The notes below the pieces were generated by a model. That model did no database searches, was not told the origin of the DNA, and worked only from the letters and a program-made list of their open reading frames with translations. Below are positions 7,640 to 17,610 of a stretch of 64,000 nt of DNA, piece after piece. Both the position numbers and the translations under genes were made by a program. Source of the DNA: Agromyces bracchium (GTDB taxonomy: Bacteria; Actinomycetota; Actinomycetes; Actinomycetales; Microbacteriaceae); assembly GCF_009709675.1 (NCBI RefSeq), contig NZ_WMLB01000025.1, positions 1 through 64,000 of the forward strand, read 5' to 3'. Positions within the stretch are counted from its first letter, which is position 1, and every line of letters starts with the position of its first letter.

Positions 7640-10348
7640 GTCCGCCGACGAGCCGTCGGGCCGCGTGATGACCGGCGGTGCACCCGCCGGGCTGAGCGCG
7701 GCCGTGGAGACGCGGCGGCTGCGCGAACGCGAACGCCCCTCCCCCGCGGCCTTCGGCGCCGGAAGCGCGTCGAGCACCGAGTCGAGCAGGTTCTCGGCTT
7801 CCGAAACGCGAGCGGGCCGTTCGCGGCGCGCGGGCGCCTCGGGCAGATCGATGAGCGCCGTCGGGCGCGTCTCCGCCTGCTCCGGAGTGGGCGCCGACTC
7901 ATTCGCCGGTCGGTCTGCGGATGCCTCGGCCGCGCGCTCCTCGCGCTCGCCCGACGGCGAGCGGTCGCCGTTCTGCTGCGAGCCCGACCCGCGCGAGCGG
8001 CGACGGCCGCGGCGACGCTCGCTCCGCTGGCCGGACTCGGTGCCGGCGGGCGCGGCATCCGTCGTCTCGGACTCGGCGGCGGGAGCCGTCGACGTGGCCT
8101 CGGCGGTCGCGTCTGCGGACGCCGGCGCCTCAGCGGGCGCGGCCGGACGGTGCTCCTGGTGCGCGACGGTCGACGCGGCGATCTGGGCGAGGGCGTTCTT
8201 CACGTCCTCCGTGATCGCATGAGTGCCCTGGTGCGCCTTGTCGACGGCGGGCGGCTGCGACTGGCCGCCGCCGTTGCCGCCGCCGCGGTTGCGGCGACGC
8301 TCGACCTGCTGCTGCGGGGCGCGGTGCTTCGCGACGGGCTCGTGGTGCACGATGATGCCGCGGCCGGCGCAGACCTCGCACGGCTCGCTGAAGGTCTCGA
8401 GGAGCCCGAGGCCGAGCTTCTTGCGCGTCATCTGGACGAGGCCGAGCGACGTCACCTCGGCGACCTGGTGCTTCGTGCGGTCGCGCGAGAGGCACTCGAC
8501 GAGACGTCGCAGCACGAGGTCGCGGTTGGACTCGAGCACCATGTCGATGAAGTCGACGACGATGATGCCGCCGATGTCGCGCAGGCGCAGCTGGCGGACG
8601 ATCTCCTCCGCCGCCTCGAGGTTGTTCTTCGTGACCGTCTCCTCGAGGTTGCCGCCGGAACCGACGAACTTGCCCGTGTTGACGTCGACGACGGTCATCG
8701 CCTCGGTGCGGTCGATGATGAGCGAGCCGCCGGAGGGCAGCCAGACCTTGCGCTCGAGCGCCTTCTCGATCTGCTCGGTGATGCGGAACTCGTCGAACGC
8801 GTCGCGCTCGCCCTCGTACGCCTCGACGCGCTCGAGGAGGTCGGGGGCGACCTGGCCGAGGTACTTCTCGATGGTCCGGCGCGCCTCGTCGCCCGCGATG
8901 ATCATCTTCTGGAAGTCCTCGTTGAAGACGTCGCGGACGATCTTGATGAGCAGGTCGGGCTCGGAGTGCAGCAGCGCCGGCGCCTGGACCTTCTCGATGG
9001 TCTGCGAGATGTCGGCCCACTGGCTGATGAGCCGGTTCACGTCGCGCGTGAGCTGCTCCTCGGTGGCGCCCTCCGCGGCCGTGCGCACGATGACGCCCTG
9101 GTTCTCGGGGAGCACCTCCTTCAGGATCTTCTTGAGGCGTGCGCGCTCGGTGTCGGGGAGCTTGCGGCTGATGCCGTTCATCGAACCGTTCGGCACGTAC
9201 ACGAGGTAGCGGCCCGGGAGCGAGATCTGGCTGGTCAGGCGCGCGCCCTTGTGGCCGACCGGGTCCTTCGTGACCTGGACGAGCACCCGGTCGCCGGGCT
9301 TCAGCGCGAGCTCGATGCGGCGCGGCTGGTTCTTCTCGCCGTTCTCGGCTGCGGCCTCCCAGTCGACCTCGCCCGAGTAGAGCACGGCGTTGCGGCCGCG
9401 GCCGATGTCGACGAACGCCGCCTCCATCGAGGGCAGCACGTTCTGCACGCGACCGAGGTAGACGTTGCCGATGAGCGACGCGTCCTGGTTGCGGGCGACG
9501 TAGTGCTCGACGAGCACGTCGTCCTCGAGCACGCCGATCTGGATGCGACCGCCCTTCTGGCGGACGACCATCCGGCGGTCGACCGACTCGCGGCGCGCCA
9601 GGAACTCGGCCTCGGTGATCACCGCGCGGCGGCGACCCGCGTCACGGCCGTCGCGACGGCGCTGCTTCTTCGCCTCGAGCCGGGTCGAGCCCTTGACCTT
9701 CTGCGGCTCGGTGATGAGTTCGGGCTCGCGGGGCTTGCGGACCTTGACGACCGTGTTCGCGGGGTCGTCATCGTTCGATCGCGACTCCTCGCCGCTGCGG
9801 CGGCGCGACCGGCGACGCACGCTCGACCCCTCGCGGTCGGCTTCGCGCGCGCCGTCGCGGTCGTCGCCGCGCTCGGGACCGGACCCGGCGGGCGGCGCGT
9901 ACACGGGCGGCGCGTGGAAGATCAGGGAGGTGGTCGAGAGCACCGACGGGATCGGCGACCCGGGCTCGGCCGAGTCATCCGTGGCGGATGCCTCGTCCGC
10001 GACGACGTCGGCGGCGGCATCCGGTTCGGCATCGGTCGTCGCGGCCTCGGCGGGCTCGGCCTGCTCGGCCGCCACGTCAGCCTCGGACGGCTCGGTCGTG
10101 GGCGCTTCGGCGACCGCGGATGCCTCGGCGGCCGGCTGCTCGACGACGGCCTCTTCGACGGAGGTGGTCACGGGCTCGTCGGCGGGCGGCGGCACGTCGG
10201 CGGCGAGATCGCCTGCCGGAGCATCCGCCGCGTTCCGCGGCACGACCTGCGCACGGCGGCCGGTACGGCGACCCCCGAAGATTCCGCCCCGACGTCGAGG
10301 CTCGTCGCCTCCGGGTTCGCTCGGCGGTGTTGCGTTGTCTTCCACCAT
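7625..10348 (-). CDS. rne: ribonuclease E/G
   Basis: 907 residues. This is the endoribonuclease that initiates mRNA decay and processes rRNA and tRNA precursors. The catalytic core is central: the S1 domain (GNVYLGRVQNVLPSMEAAFV, GRNAVLYSGEV) and the DNase I-like site (VVDVNTGKFVGSGGNLEETV and IGGIIVVDFIDM) with its metal-binding aspartates. The CEVCAGRG knuckle is the Zn-link. Long acidic/Ala-rich N-terminal (~270 residues) and Arg/Ala-rich C-terminal arms flank the core, the usual actinobacterial layout, where RNA and partner contacts lie in the arms. ATG start. The probable promoter is ~220 nt upstream. Confidence 0.96.
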   Translation of the reverse strand: MVEDNATPPSEPGGDEPRRRGGIFGGRRTGRRAQVVPRNAADAPAGDLAADVPPPADEPVTTSVEEAVVEQPAAEASAVAEAPTTEPSEADVAAEQAEPAEAATTDAEPDAAADVVADEASATDDSAEPGSPIPSVLSTTSLIFHAPPVYAPPAGSGPERGDDRDGAREADREGSSVRRRSRRRSGEESRSNDDDPANTVVKVRKPREPELITEPQKVKGSTRLEAKKQRRRDGRDAGRRRAVITEAEFLARRESVDRRMVVRQKGGRIQIGVLEDDVLVEHYVARNQDASLIGNVYLGRVQNVLPSMEAAFVDIGRGRNAVLYSGEVDWEAAAENGEKNQPRRIELALKPGDRVLVQVTKDPVGHKGARLTSQISLPGRYLVYVPNGSMNGISRKLPDTERARLKKILKEVLPENQGVIVRTAAEGATEEQLTRDVNRLISQWADISQTIEKVQAPALLHSEPDLLIKIVRDVFNEDFQKMIIAGDEARRTIEKYLGQVAPDLLERVEAYEGERDAFDEFRITEQIEKALERKVWLPSGGSLIIDRTEAMTVVDVNTGKFVGSGGNLEETVTKNNLEAAEEIVRQLRLRDIGGIIVVDFIDMVLESNRDLVLRRLVECLSRDRTKHQVAEVTSLGLVQMTRKKLGLGLLETFSEPCEVCAGRGIIVHHEPVAKHRAPQQQVERRRNRGGGNGGGQSQPPAVDKAHQGTHAITEDVKNALAQIAASTVAHQEHRPAAPAEAPASADATAEATSTAPAAESETTDAAPAGTESGQRSERRRGRRRSRGSGSQQNGDRSPSGEREERAAEASADRPANESAPTPEQAETRPTALIDLPEAPARRERPARVSEAENLLDSVLDALPAPKAAGEGRSRSRSRRVSTAALSPAGAPPVITRPDGSSADSASE

Positions 10349-10566
10349 CTCTGGTGCACTCCTACACCGGGTGCGACGGCCGCGCCATCGTTCCCGTACT
10401 CCTCAGAGCGGTCCGGCGCGTTTCCTGCCGTTCCGCCAATCCTTCACTGCTGCGCCCGGCGGGTGCCGGTGACGCCAAATCTCGCGGTTCCTCCGCGGAT
10501 GGGATGCGGTGCATCCTCGAAGCCCTCGTTGGCGTCGCACCGGGCGCGGCCCGGGCGACTGCAACG

Positions 10567-10572
10567 ATTATC
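10567..10572 (-). promoter_or_regulatory. extended -10 candidate of rne
   Basis: Minus strand TGCGATAAT has an extended TGn element before GATAAT. Transcription from here would give a leader of about 210 nt, reminiscent of the long autoregulated 5' UTR of E. coli rne. Confidence 0.45.
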
Positions 10573-10607
10573 GCACGCTCTCCCAGCGACCCGGCGAATC
10601 GCCGTGC

Positions 10608-10613
10608 CAGAAT
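10608..10613 (+). promoter_or_regulatory. possible leaderless -10 of the VKOR gene
   Basis: CAGAAT ends 7 nt before the ATG at 10621. It deviates from TANNNT at the first base, so the call is weaker than the others. No ribosome binding site precedes the ATG. Confidence 0.4.
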
Positions 10614-10620
10614 CGTGGGC

Positions 10621-11244
10621 ATGCCCGACTCCCCCCGCGGATCCCGACCGATCGGCGTCGCCGTCTTCCTCCTCGTCGCGGGGGCGCTGGGGCTCCTCGC
10701 CGCGTTCGAGCTGTCGCTCGAGAAGGTGCTGACGCTCGCCGATCCGAGCCACATCCCGAACTGCAACGTCGGCGTGCTCGTCGGCTGCAGCACCAACCTC
10801 GCGTCGTGGCAGGGCAGCCTCTTCGGGTTCCCGAACCCCTTCATCGGGCTCATGGCCTGGCCCGTCGTCATCACGATCGCGATGGCCCTGTTCGCCGGCG
10901 CCGGCTTCGCGCGCTGGTTCTGGATCGGGCTGAACGTCGGCGTCACGGGCGCCGTCGTGTTCGTCGGCTGGCTGATCTACCAGAGCATCTACGTGCTCGA
11001 CGTGCTGTGCCCCTGGTGCATGCTCACCTGGGCGGTCACGATCCCGACCTTCCTCGTCGTCACGCTGCGGAACCTCCGCGAGGGCGTGTTCGGCGACGCA
11101 CCGGGCCTCCGGCGGTTCGGGGCATCCGCCATGGGCTGGATCGTGGTGATCACCGCGGCCTGCTACGCGGTCGTGATCGTCCTCGCGCAGGCGCAGATGA
11201 ACGCGATCCCGCGCGTCATCATCGACCTGCAGAACCTCTTCTGA
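10621..11244 (+). CDS. vitamin K epoxide reductase (VKOR) family membrane protein
   Basis: 207 residues with five predicted membrane helices (about residues 8-28, 75-97, 100-125, 130-150, 170-190). Bacterial VKOR homologues reoxidise the disulfide-forming protein DsbA using quinone. The active-site pair CPWC is seen in VLCPWCMLTW, and a second cysteine pair lies in the first extracellular loop (NCNVGVLVGCS), where the electron-shuttling cysteines are expected. No DsbA-like thioredoxin domain is fused. Divergent from rne, convergent with ndk, with no operon partner. Confidence 0.92.
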   Translation: MPDSPRGSRPIGVAVFLLVAGALGLLAAFELSLEKVLTLADPSHIPNCNVGVLVGCSTNLASWQGSLFGFPNPFIGLMAWPVVITIAMALFAGAGFARWFWIGLNVGVTGAVVFVGWLIYQSIYVLDVLCPWCMLTWAVTIPTFLVVTLRNLREGVFGDAPGLRRFGASAMGWIVVITAACYAVVIVLAQAQMNAIPRVIIDLQNLF

Positions 11245-11286
11245 ACCGCCCGGCGCGCGTCCGCGCCGGTTCGGCGCACAGACGGC

Positions 11287-11329
11287 GGCGGGGCCGCGAC
11301 ATCCGCTGATCGGATGCCGCGGCCCCGCC
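11287..11329. terminator. bidirectional hairpin between VKOR gene and ndk
   Basis: A 19-bp inverted repeat with one mismatch and a 5-nt loop lies between two convergent genes. There is no U-tract on either side. The right arm contains GGATGCCGC, the 9-mer enriched across the window. Confidence 0.8.
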
Positions 11330-11340
11330 ACGCAGGTTCG

Positions 11341-11763
11341 TCAGGCGAACCAGAGCGAGAGCTCGCGCTCGGCCGACTCGACCGAGTCGGAGCCGTGCAC
11401 GAGGTTCTGCTGGACCTTCAGGCCCCAGTCGCGCCCGAAGTCGCCGCGGATCGTGCCGGGCAGCGCCGTGGTCGGATCGGTCGCACCCGCGAGCACGCGG
11501 AAGCCCTCGATCACGCGGTTGCCGGCGACGCGCATCGCGACGACCGGGCCCGACTCCATGAACTCCATGAGCGGCTCGTAGAACGGCTTGCCCTCGTGCT
11601 CGGCGTAGTGCTGTGCGAGCAGGTCGCGATCGGCCTGCACCATGCGGACGTCGACGAGCGAGTAGCCCTTCGCCTCGATGCGGCGCAGGATCTCGCCGGT
11701 GAGGTTGCGCGCGACGCCGTCGGGCTTGACGAGGACGAGGGTCTCTTCGATGGCGGTGGTCAT
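11341..11763 (-). CDS. ndk: nucleoside diphosphate kinase
   Basis: 140 residues, normal size. It transfers the terminal phosphate from ATP to nucleoside diphosphates. VLVKPDGVARNLTGEILRRI opens the fold, and the phospho-accepting histidine is in NLVHGSDSVESAERELSLWF. The start at 11763 is chosen because it begins the conserved N-terminus, has an AGGAAAGGAA ribosome site, and overlaps the DUF4233 stop by 4 nt. Longer in-frame extensions would run through the upstream gene. Last gene of the ileS operon. Confidence 0.97.
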   Translation of the reverse strand: MTTAIEETLVLVKPDGVARNLTGEILRRIEAKGYSLVDVRMVQADRDLLAQHYAEHEGKPFYEPLMEFMESGPVVAMRVAGNRVIEGFRVLAGATDPTTALPGTIRGDFGRDWGLKVQQNLVHGSDSVESAERELSLWFA

Positions 11764-12254
11764 GCGGATTCCTTTCCTGGGTCGGCGACCGCGGCGGCCT
11801 CGGCCGCCCGGGCACGATCGATGCGCGCGCCGACGATCATGCAGTACGCCCACATGCCGCCGAACAGCGCGCCGACGACGAACATCGCCGGGTTGAGGAG
11901 CCCCGAGAGGATGAGCAGCACCTGCAGGGCCCAGCCCAGCACGTACGCCCACCCGTAGCGGAGCAGGGGGATGGTGATGACGAGGCCGAGGATCACGACG
12001 CCGCCCGCGGCGAGCGGCACCCAGGTCGGCAGGCCGAACGCGCCGCCGTCCTCGCGCGAGAGCCCCCAGATCACGAGGGCCGCGAGGAAGACCACGACGA
12101 CCTCGAAGGTGAGCACGATCGACGCGAGGCTCTCGCGCACCGAGCGGGGGCGGCGCGCCGGTCGCGCAGGCGCGGCGTCCGCGCTCGCGGCGCCGTCGGC
12201 CGGATCCTCCGCGCCCGTCGGCTCGTCGCCCGGGCTCGGCGCGGCGGCGGTCAT
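11760..12254 (-). CDS. DUF4233 membrane protein
   Basis: 164 residues. After a ~45-residue Ala/Pro/Asp-rich cytoplasmic start there are about four membrane helices (VLTFEVVVVFLAALVIWGL, VPLAAGGVVILGLVITIPL, GWALQVLLILSGL, AMFVVGALFGGMWAYCMIV). DUF4233 proteins occur almost always between folC and ndk in actinobacteria and have no assigned function. It overlaps both neighbours by 4 nt, so its synthesis is coupled to theirs. Confidence 0.88.
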   Translation of the reverse strand: MTAAAPSPGDEPTGAEDPADGAASADAAPARPARRPRSVRESLASIVLTFEVVVVFLAALVIWGLSREDGGAFGLPTWVPLAAGGVVILGLVITIPLLRYGWAYVLGWALQVLLILSGLLNPAMFVVGALFGGMWAYCMIVGARIDRARAAEAAAVADPGKESA

Positions 12255-13624
12255 CGGTCGCTCCAGCCGCGGTCCTCGGCGATCGCGAGGACGTCGCCGA
12301 CGAGCGTGATCGAGCCGGTGACGACGACGGCGCGCTTCTCGGCGCGCTCGGCCCAGTCGCGTGCCTCGTCGAGCGCGTCGTCGAGTCGCTCGGCGACGTC
12401 GACGCGTTCAGGTGAGACGACGGATGCCACGACGGCCGCGAGCTCCTCGGCGGGCACGGCGCGGTCGGACTCCGATCGGGTCACGATGAAGTGGGCGCCC
12501 GTCGGCTCGAGCGCGCGAACGATGCCCGCTGCGTCCTTGTCGCCGAGCACGCCGAGCACGATCACGAGCTCATCGAAGTCGAACACCTCGCCGAGCGCGG
12601 CGACGAGCGCCGTCGCGCCGTGCGGGTTGTGCGCGGCGTCGACGAGGATCGTCGGGTCGGTCGAGACGAGCTGCAGGCGGCCGGGCGAGGTGACGGCGCC
12701 GAGGCCGGCCTCGAGCACGTCGTCGGCGAGCCGCACGGCGCGGCCGAGGAACGCCTCGACCGCGGCGATCGCGACGGCCGCGTTCTCGGCCTGGTGGCGG
12801 CCGTGCAGCGGCAGCGCGAGGTCGCGGTACTCCCCCGCGAGCCCGCGGACCGAGACGAGCTGCCCGCCGACGGCCACGCGCGAGTCGAGCACGGCGAACG
12901 CGCCGCCCTCGACCGCGAGGCTCGCCTCGTTCCGCTCGGCGACCTCGCTCAGCACCGTGAGGGCCGCCGGGTCCTGGAACGCGGTCACGACCTCGGCGCC
13001 GGGCTTGATGATGCCCGCCTTGGTGCGCGCGATCTCCGCGATCGTCCGGCCGAGGCGCTGCTCGTGGTCGATCGCGATCGGCGTGATCACGGCGACCTGG
13101 CCGTCGGCGACGTTGGTGGAGTCCCACTCGCCGCCCATGCCGACCTCGAGCACGACGACGTCGACGGGCGCGTCGGCGAACGCCGCGAACGCCAGCACGG
13201 TGAGCGCCTCGAAGTAGGTCAGCGCCTCCTCGCCCGCGGCCCGCAGCTCGTCGTCGACGATCGCGACGACGGGCGTGATCTCCTCCCAGATGCGGGCGAC
13301 GGCTTCGTCGGCGATGGGCTCGCCGTCGATGCGGATGCGCTCGGTGAACCGCACGAGGTGCGGGCTCGTGAGCAGGCCCGTCCGGAGACCCTGCGCGCGC
13401 AGGATGGACTCGATCATCCGGCTCGTCGACGTCTTGCCGTTGGTGCCGGTGAGGTGGATGACGGGGGCCGCGCGGTGCGGGTCGCCGAGGAGCTCCACGG
13501 CCCGCCTGGTCGCGTCGAGCCGCGGCTGCGGCGCCGACTCGCCGACGCGCTCGAGCAGGTCGGCGTACACGGCGTCGGCCGCGTCGCGCTCCTCGGGCGT
13601 CGACTCGGGGATCGCGTCGGTCAT
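12251..13624 (-). CDS. folC: bifunctional folylpolyglutamate synthase/dihydrofolate synthase
   Basis: 457 residues. It adds glutamate to dihydropteroate and extends the polyglutamate tail of folates, with ATP. The Mur-ligase-type P-loop [17 protein letters not shown] is near residue 65. [17 protein letters not shown] and [11 protein letters not shown] are the central folate/Mg motifs, and [13 protein letters not shown] lies in the C-terminal domain. ATG start, overlapping the ileS stop by 4 nt. Coupling ileS to folC and ndk under a T-box places folate and nucleotide genes under isoleucine control. Confidence 0.96.
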   Translation of the reverse strand: MTDAIPESTPEERDAADAVYADLLERVGESAPQPRLDATRRAVELLGDPHRAAPVIHLTGTNGKTSTSRMIESILRAQGLRTGLLTSPHLVRFTERIRIDGEPIADEAVARIWEEITPVVAIVDDELRAAGEEALTYFEALTVLAFAAFADAPVDVVVLEVGMGGEWDSTNVADGQVAVITPIAIDHEQRLGRTIAEIARTKAGIIKPGAEVVTAFQDPAALTVLSEVAERNEASLAVEGGAFAVLDSRVAVGGQLVSVRGLAGEYRDLALPLHGRHQAENAAVAIAAVEAFLGRAVRLADDVLEAGLGAVTSPGRLQLVSTDPTILVDAAHNPHGATALVAALGEVFDFDELVIVLGVLGDKDAAGIVRALEPTGAHFIVTRSESDRAVPAEELAAVVASVVSPERVDVAERLDDALDEARDWAERAEKRAVVVTGSITLVGDVLAIAEDRGWSDR

Positions 13625-16600
13625 CGGGCGGCCTCCGTCAGCTTCGCGACGGCGACGAGCAGCTTCGAGCCGTCGCCGAGCTTGTGGGCGGCCTCGCCGT
13701 CGACGTCGCCGATCGTGACGAGCACCTCGGGCGCGAGCGTCTCGCGGCCGATGAGGTCGCGGTGCGCCTCGGCGGCCGCGGCCCCCGCGGCGTCGAGCGT
13801 GAGATCGAGGCGGATGCGGTCACCGACCTCGAGCCCGGCGGCCTTGCGCGACTCCTGCACGGCGCGGACGATGTCGCGCGCGAGGCCCTCGGCCTCGAGC
13901 TCGGGCGTCGTGCGCACGTCGAGGATCGCGAAGCCGCCGTCGGCGAGGAGGCCGAGCGCGTTGCCGCCGTCGGCGCCGCCGCTCGCCTCGAGCACGAGGT
14001 CGTACTCGCCCGGCTCGAGCGCGATGCCTCCGGCCACGACCACGTCGCCGTCGAGCGACCAGTCGCCGCCGCGCGCCGCCTGGATCGCCTGCTGCACCTG
14101 CTTGCCGAGACGCGGACCCGCGGCGCGGGCGTTCACCGTGAGCCGCTTGGTCACGCCGTAGGCCGCCGCGCTCGAGTCGTCGAGCTCGACGAGGTCGACG
14201 CGCTTGACGTTCAGCTCGTCGCGCAGGATCGACTCGAACGGCGCGAGGCTCGCGGCATCCGTCGTCACGACCGTGAGCGACGCGAGCGGCAGGCGCACGC
14301 GGCGACCGGCCTGCTTGCGGAGCGCCAGCACGGCGCCGGTGACCTCGCGGACGGCGTCCATGGCCGCGACGAGCTCGGGGTCGGCCGGGAACTCATCGGC
14401 GACCGGCCAGTCGGCCAGGTGCACGCTGCGGCCGCCCGTGAGCCCGCGCCAGATCTTCTCGGTCACGAGCGGCAGCATCGGCGCCGCGAGACGCGTGAGC
14501 GTCTCGAGCACGGTGTACAGCGTGTCGAACGCCTCGGTGCCGGTCGAGGCGCCCGCGCCGTCGTCGCCCACGCCCTGCCAGAACCGGTCGCGCGATCGAC
14601 GCACGTACCAGTTGGTGAGCACGTCGCCGAAGTCACGGAGCTTCTGCGACGCGAGCGTCGTGTCGAAGTCCTCGTAGTCGGCGGTCACGGCCTCGACGAG
14701 GTCGCGGAGCTTCGCGAGCAGGTACCGGTCGAGCACGTCGGTCGACGCGGTCGAACGGGATGCCTCGTAGCCGCCCTCCGTCGCCGTGTTGGCGTACAGC
14801 GAGAAGAAGTACCAGGTGCTCCAGAGCGGCAGCATGAGCTGGCGCACGCCCTCGCGGATGCCCTCCTCGGTCACGACGAGGTTGCCGCCGCGCAGCACCG
14901 GGCTCGACATGAGGAACCAGCGCATCGCGTCGGACCCGTCGCGCTCGAACACCTCGGAGACATCCGGGTAGTTGCGCAGCGACTTCGACATCTTCTGCCC
15001 GTCGCTGCCGAGCACGATGCCGTGGCTCACGACGTTCTTGAACGCCGGACGGTCGAAGAGGGCGGTGGCGAGCACGTGCATGACGTAGAACCAGCCGCGC
15101 GTCTGCCCGATGTACTCGACGATGAAGTCGGCCGGGTTGTGCGTGTCGAACCAGTCCTGGTTCTCGAACGGGTAGTGCACCTGTGCGAACGGCATCGAGC
15201 CCGAGTCGAACCACACGTCGAACACGTCGGAGATGCGTCGCATCGTCGACTTCCCGGTCGGGTCGTCGGGGTTCGGCCGCGTGAGCTCGTCGATATACGG
15301 GCGGTGCAGGTCGGGCTCGCCCTCGGGGTTCGTCGGCACGCGGCCGAAGTCGCGCTCGAGCTCCTCCAGGGAGCCATAGACATCGACGCGCGGGTACTCG
15401 GGGTCGTCGCTCTTCCACACCGGGATCGGCGAGCCGAAGTACCGGTTGCGGCTGATCGACCAGTCGCGGGCGTTGCCGACCCACTTGCCGAACTGGCCGT
15501 ACTTGACGTTCTCCGGCACCCAGGTGATGTCCTCGTTGAGCTCGCTCATGCGGTCGCGGAACTCGGGCACGCGCACGAACCAGCTCGAGACCGCCTTGTA
15601 GATGAGCGGGTTCCGGCAGCGCCAGCAGTGCGGGTACGAGTGCTCGTAGCTCGCCTGTCGGAGCAGGCGACCCTCGGCCTTGAGCAGCTGCGTAAGCGGC
15701 TTGTTCGCGTCGGACCACAGCAGCCCCGCGACATCCGTCACCTCGGGGAGGAACCGGCCCGAGTCGTCGACCGAGATCACGACGGGGATGCCGTGCGCCT
15801 CGCAGACCTTCTGGTCCTCCTCGCCGTAGGCGGGGGCCTGGTGGACGATGCCCGTGCCGTCCTCGGTGGTGACGTAGTCGGCGACGAGCACGCGCCAGGC
15901 GCGCTCGAGGCCGAACTTCTCGACGTCGGCGTAGTAGTCGAAGAGCCGGTCGTAGGTCACGCCGTCGAGCTCGGCGCCCTGCACCGTGCGGGAGACCGCC
16001 GCGCGCGCCTCGTCGGCGGAGTCGTAGCCGAGCTCCTTGGCGTAGTTGCCGACGAGGTCCTGCGCGAGCAGGTACTCGGCGCCCAGCACCTCGGTGTCGT
16101 CGGCGCCGCCGGGGGCGTGCTCGCGGAGGACCGTGGCATCCGGCGTGCCGTTCGGGCCGGCGGGCACGACGGCGTACGTGATCTCGGGCCCGACGGCGAG
16201 CGCGAAGTTCGTCGGCAGGGTCCAGGGCGTGGTCGTCCAGGCGAGGGCGCGCACCGCGGTCAGGCCGAGCGCCTCGGCCTTCGCGCCCGTGAGCGGGAAG
16301 GTGACCGTGACGGTCTGGTCCTGGCGCGGCTTGTAGACGTCGTCGTCCATGCGCAGCTCGTGGTTCGACAGCGGCGTCTGGTCGCGCCAGCAGTAGGGCA
16401 GCACGCGGTGGCCCTCGTAGGCGAGGCCCTTCTCGTGCAGCGTCTTGAACGCCCAGAGCACCGACTCCATGAAGGTCACGTCGAGCGTCTTGTAGTCGTT
16501 CTCGAAGTCGACCCAGCGCGCCTGGCGGGTGACGTAGTCCTGCCACTCCTCGGTGTAGCGGAGCACGGCGTCGCGCGCGGCGCGGTTGAACGCCGCGATG

Positions 16601-16959
16601 CCCATCTCCTCGATCTGCACCTTGTCGGTGATGCCGAGCTGGCGCTCGGCCTCGAGCTCGGCGGGCAGGCCGTGCGTGTCCCAGCCGAAGCGGCGGTGCA
16701 CCTGCTTGCCGCGCATCGTCTGGAAGCGCGGGAAGACGTCCTTGGCGTAGCCGGTGAGGAGGTGCCCGTAGTGCGGCAGGCCGTTCGCGAAGGGCGGGCC
16801 GTCGTAGAAGACCCACTCCTCTGCACCTTCGCGCTGGTCGATCGAGGCCTGGAAGGTGCCGTCGGCCTTCCAGTGCGCGAGCATCTCCTGCTCGATCGCC
16901 GGGAAGGACGGCGACGGCGTGACGGACTGCGGCTCGGGGTCCTGGCCCTTGGGGTACAA
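13621..16959 (-). CDS. ileS: isoleucine--tRNA ligase (eukaryote-like type)
   Basis: 1112 residues. It charges tRNA-Ile. The HIGH motif appears as HYGH in [33 protein letters not shown] is typical of the eukaryote-like class associated with mupirocin resistance, and KMSKS is in [13 protein letters not shown]. The CP1 editing domain and long C-terminal region are present. I take the TTG at 16957-16959 because AGGAG lies 6 nt before it and no in-frame ATG or GTG is suitably placed. A T-box leader precedes it. First gene of ileS-folC-DUF4233-ndk. Confidence 0.96.
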   Translation of the reverse strand: MYPKGQDPEPQSVTPSPSFPAIEQEMLAHWKADGTFQASIDQREGAEEWVFYDGPPFANGLPHYGHLLTGYAKDVFPRFQTMRGKQVHRRFGWDTHGLPAELEAERQLGITDKVQIEEMGIAAFNRAARDAVLRYTEEWQDYVTRQARWVDFENDYKTLDVTFMESVLWAFKTLHEKGLAYEGHRVLPYCWRDQTPLSNHELRMDDDVYKPRQDQTVTVTFPLTGAKAEALGLTAVRALAWTTTPWTLPTNFALAVGPEITYAVVPAGPNGTPDATVLREHAPGGADDTEVLGAEYLLAQDLVGNYAKELGYDSADEARAAVSRTVQGAELDGVTYDRLFDYYADVEKFGLERAWRVLVADYVTTEDGTGIVHQAPAYGEEDQKVCEAHGIPVVISVDDSGRFLPEVTDVAGLLWSDANKPLTQLLKAEGRLLRQASYEHSYPHCWRCRNPLIYKAVSSWFVRVPEFRDRMSELNEDITWVPENVKYGQFGKWVGNARDWSISRNRYFGSPIPVWKSDDPEYPRVDVYGSLEELERDFGRVPTNPEGEPDLHRPYIDELTRPNPDDPTGKSTMRRISDVFDVWFDSGSMPFAQVHYPFENQDWFDTHNPADFIVEYIGQTRGWFYVMHVLATALFDRPAFKNVVSHGIVLGSDGQKMSKSLRNYPDVSEVFERDGSDAMRWFLMSSPVLRGGNLVVTEEGIREGVRQLMLPLWSTWYFFSLYANTATEGGYEASRSTASTDVLDRYLLAKLRDLVEAVTADYEDFDTTLASQKLRDFGDVLTNWYVRRSRDRFWQGVGDDGAGASTGTEAFDTLYTVLETLTRLAAPMLPLVTEKIWRGLTGGRSVHLADWPVADEFPADPELVAAMDAVREVTGAVLALRKQAGRRVRLPLASLTVVTTDAASLAPFESILRDELNVKRVDLVELDDSSAAAYGVTKRLTVNARAAGPRLGKQVQQAIQAARGGDWSLDGDVVVAGGIALEPGEYDLVLEASGGADGGNALGLLADGGFAILDVRTTPELEAEGLARDIVRAVQESRKAAGLEVGDRIRLDLTLDAAGAAAAEAHRDLIGRETLAPEVLVTIGDVDGEAAHKLGDGSKLLVAVAKLTEAAR

Positions 16960-16979
16960 CGCTCGCTCCTGCTGGATCT

Positions 16980-17174
16980 CGCCGGTTCACGAGGACGGCT
17001 GGCTCGTCGAGCTCCACCGCGGTACCACCCCGCTTGCCCCGGCGATGCCGGAACCTCTCGTTCGTCAGCTGTGACGGGCTGGACCCGTTCGGTTCTACTG
17101 ACGGGCCGGATGCCTGGGCACCCGTTCCGCGTTCTTCCGAAGACTCCCCGGTGATGGCCGGATCGACGTCGCTG
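16980..17174 (-). promoter_or_regulatory. T-box leader of ileS with ultra-short Stem I
   Basis: The canonical T-box bulge sequence GGGGTGGTACCGCGG is at 17017-17031 (minus strand). Upstream, a mini-hairpin CCGG-CCAUCA-CCGG (17148-17161) carries the isoleucine codon AUC in its loop (17153-17155). A UCUUC/GAAGA element and a long pairing region follow. Actinobacterial ileS T-boxes are known to have such a reduced Stem I and to control translation rather than transcription. No U-tract terminator is visible here, and UCCU about 25 nt upstream of the AGGAG site could sequester it. Uncharged tRNA-Ile would therefore expose the ribosome site. Confidence 0.9.
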
Positions 17175-17180
17175 CCGTCA

Positions 17181-17186
17181 ATGGTA
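17181..17186 (-). promoter_or_regulatory. candidate -10 for the ileS leader
   Basis: TACCAT on the minus strand would start transcription about 7 nt downstream, just before the T-box Stem I. No clear -35 is present in the GC-rich upstream sequence. Confidence 0.4.
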
Positions 17187-17245
17187 CCGCGCGCTCCGGC
17201 GCGGCGCGCGCCCGGTCGCGACAGGGCCGGCGGCGGGGCGGGGCG

Positions 17246-17596
17246 CTAGCGCCAGGCCTCGCGGACGAGCGCGAGCAGCGCCTCCCGGTCGACGCCGTTC
17301 AGCCGCGCCTCGTCGACGAGGTCGTGGATGGCTCCCGCCAGCGCAGTGTGGTGGCCGAGCCGTTTCGCGACCGTCGCGCCCCGGCCGGGGTGCAGCTCGA
17401 TGAACCCCTCGTCGCGGAGCAGGCGGTAGGCGCGGAGCGCGGTGTTCACGTTGACCCCGAGCTGGCCGGCGAGCCCGCGCGCGGGCGGCAGTCGCTCGCC
17501 GAACCCGATCCGCCCGTCGACGATCGCGGCGCGCAGGGCGTCGGCGAGCCGTTCGAAGATCGGCCCCGGGGCCGCGGGATCGATGGCGATGCGCAC
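17246..17596 (-). CDS. GntR-family regulator, YtrA-like
   Basis: 116 residues with a GTG start. It contains the winged-helix domain of GntR regulators (about residues 10-77: PIFERLADALRAAIVDGRIG, LPPARGLAGQLGVNVNTALR, LLRDEGFIELHPGRGATVAK) and only a ~40-residue tail, so there is no large effector domain. This is the YtrA subfamily layout, whose members usually repress adjacent transporter genes. A -10 element lies 6 nt before the GTG, and a large palindrome sits between it and the divergent MFS gene. Likely represses itself and possibly the transporter; the signal is unknown. Confidence 0.9.
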   Translation of the reverse strand: MRIAIDPAAPGPIFERLADALRAAIVDGRIGFGERLPPARGLAGQLGVNVNTALRAYRLLRDEGFIELHPGRGATVAKRLGHHTALAGAIHDLVDEARLNGVDREALLALVREAWR

Positions 17597-17602
17597 GCGC
17601 CG

Positions 17603-17608
17603 AGCGTA
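17603..17608 (-). promoter_or_regulatory. leaderless -10 of the GntR regulator
   Basis: TACGCT on the minus strand ends 6 nt before the GTG start. It abuts the palindrome at 17611-17637, so a bound repressor would block it. Confidence 0.6.
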
Positions 17609-17610
17609 CC

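Noticed and set aside
13684-17154. 1156-codon plus-strand open frame antisense to ileS
   Set aside because: It mirrors ileS, is rich in Arg, Glu, Val and His without domain structure, and arises because high GC makes stop codons rare in the complementary frame.
17242-17253. Palindrome GGCGCTAGCGCC at the end of the GntR gene as an operator
   Set aside because: It spans the stop codon in very GC-rich sequence and has no promoter next to it; probably chance or part of a weak terminator.
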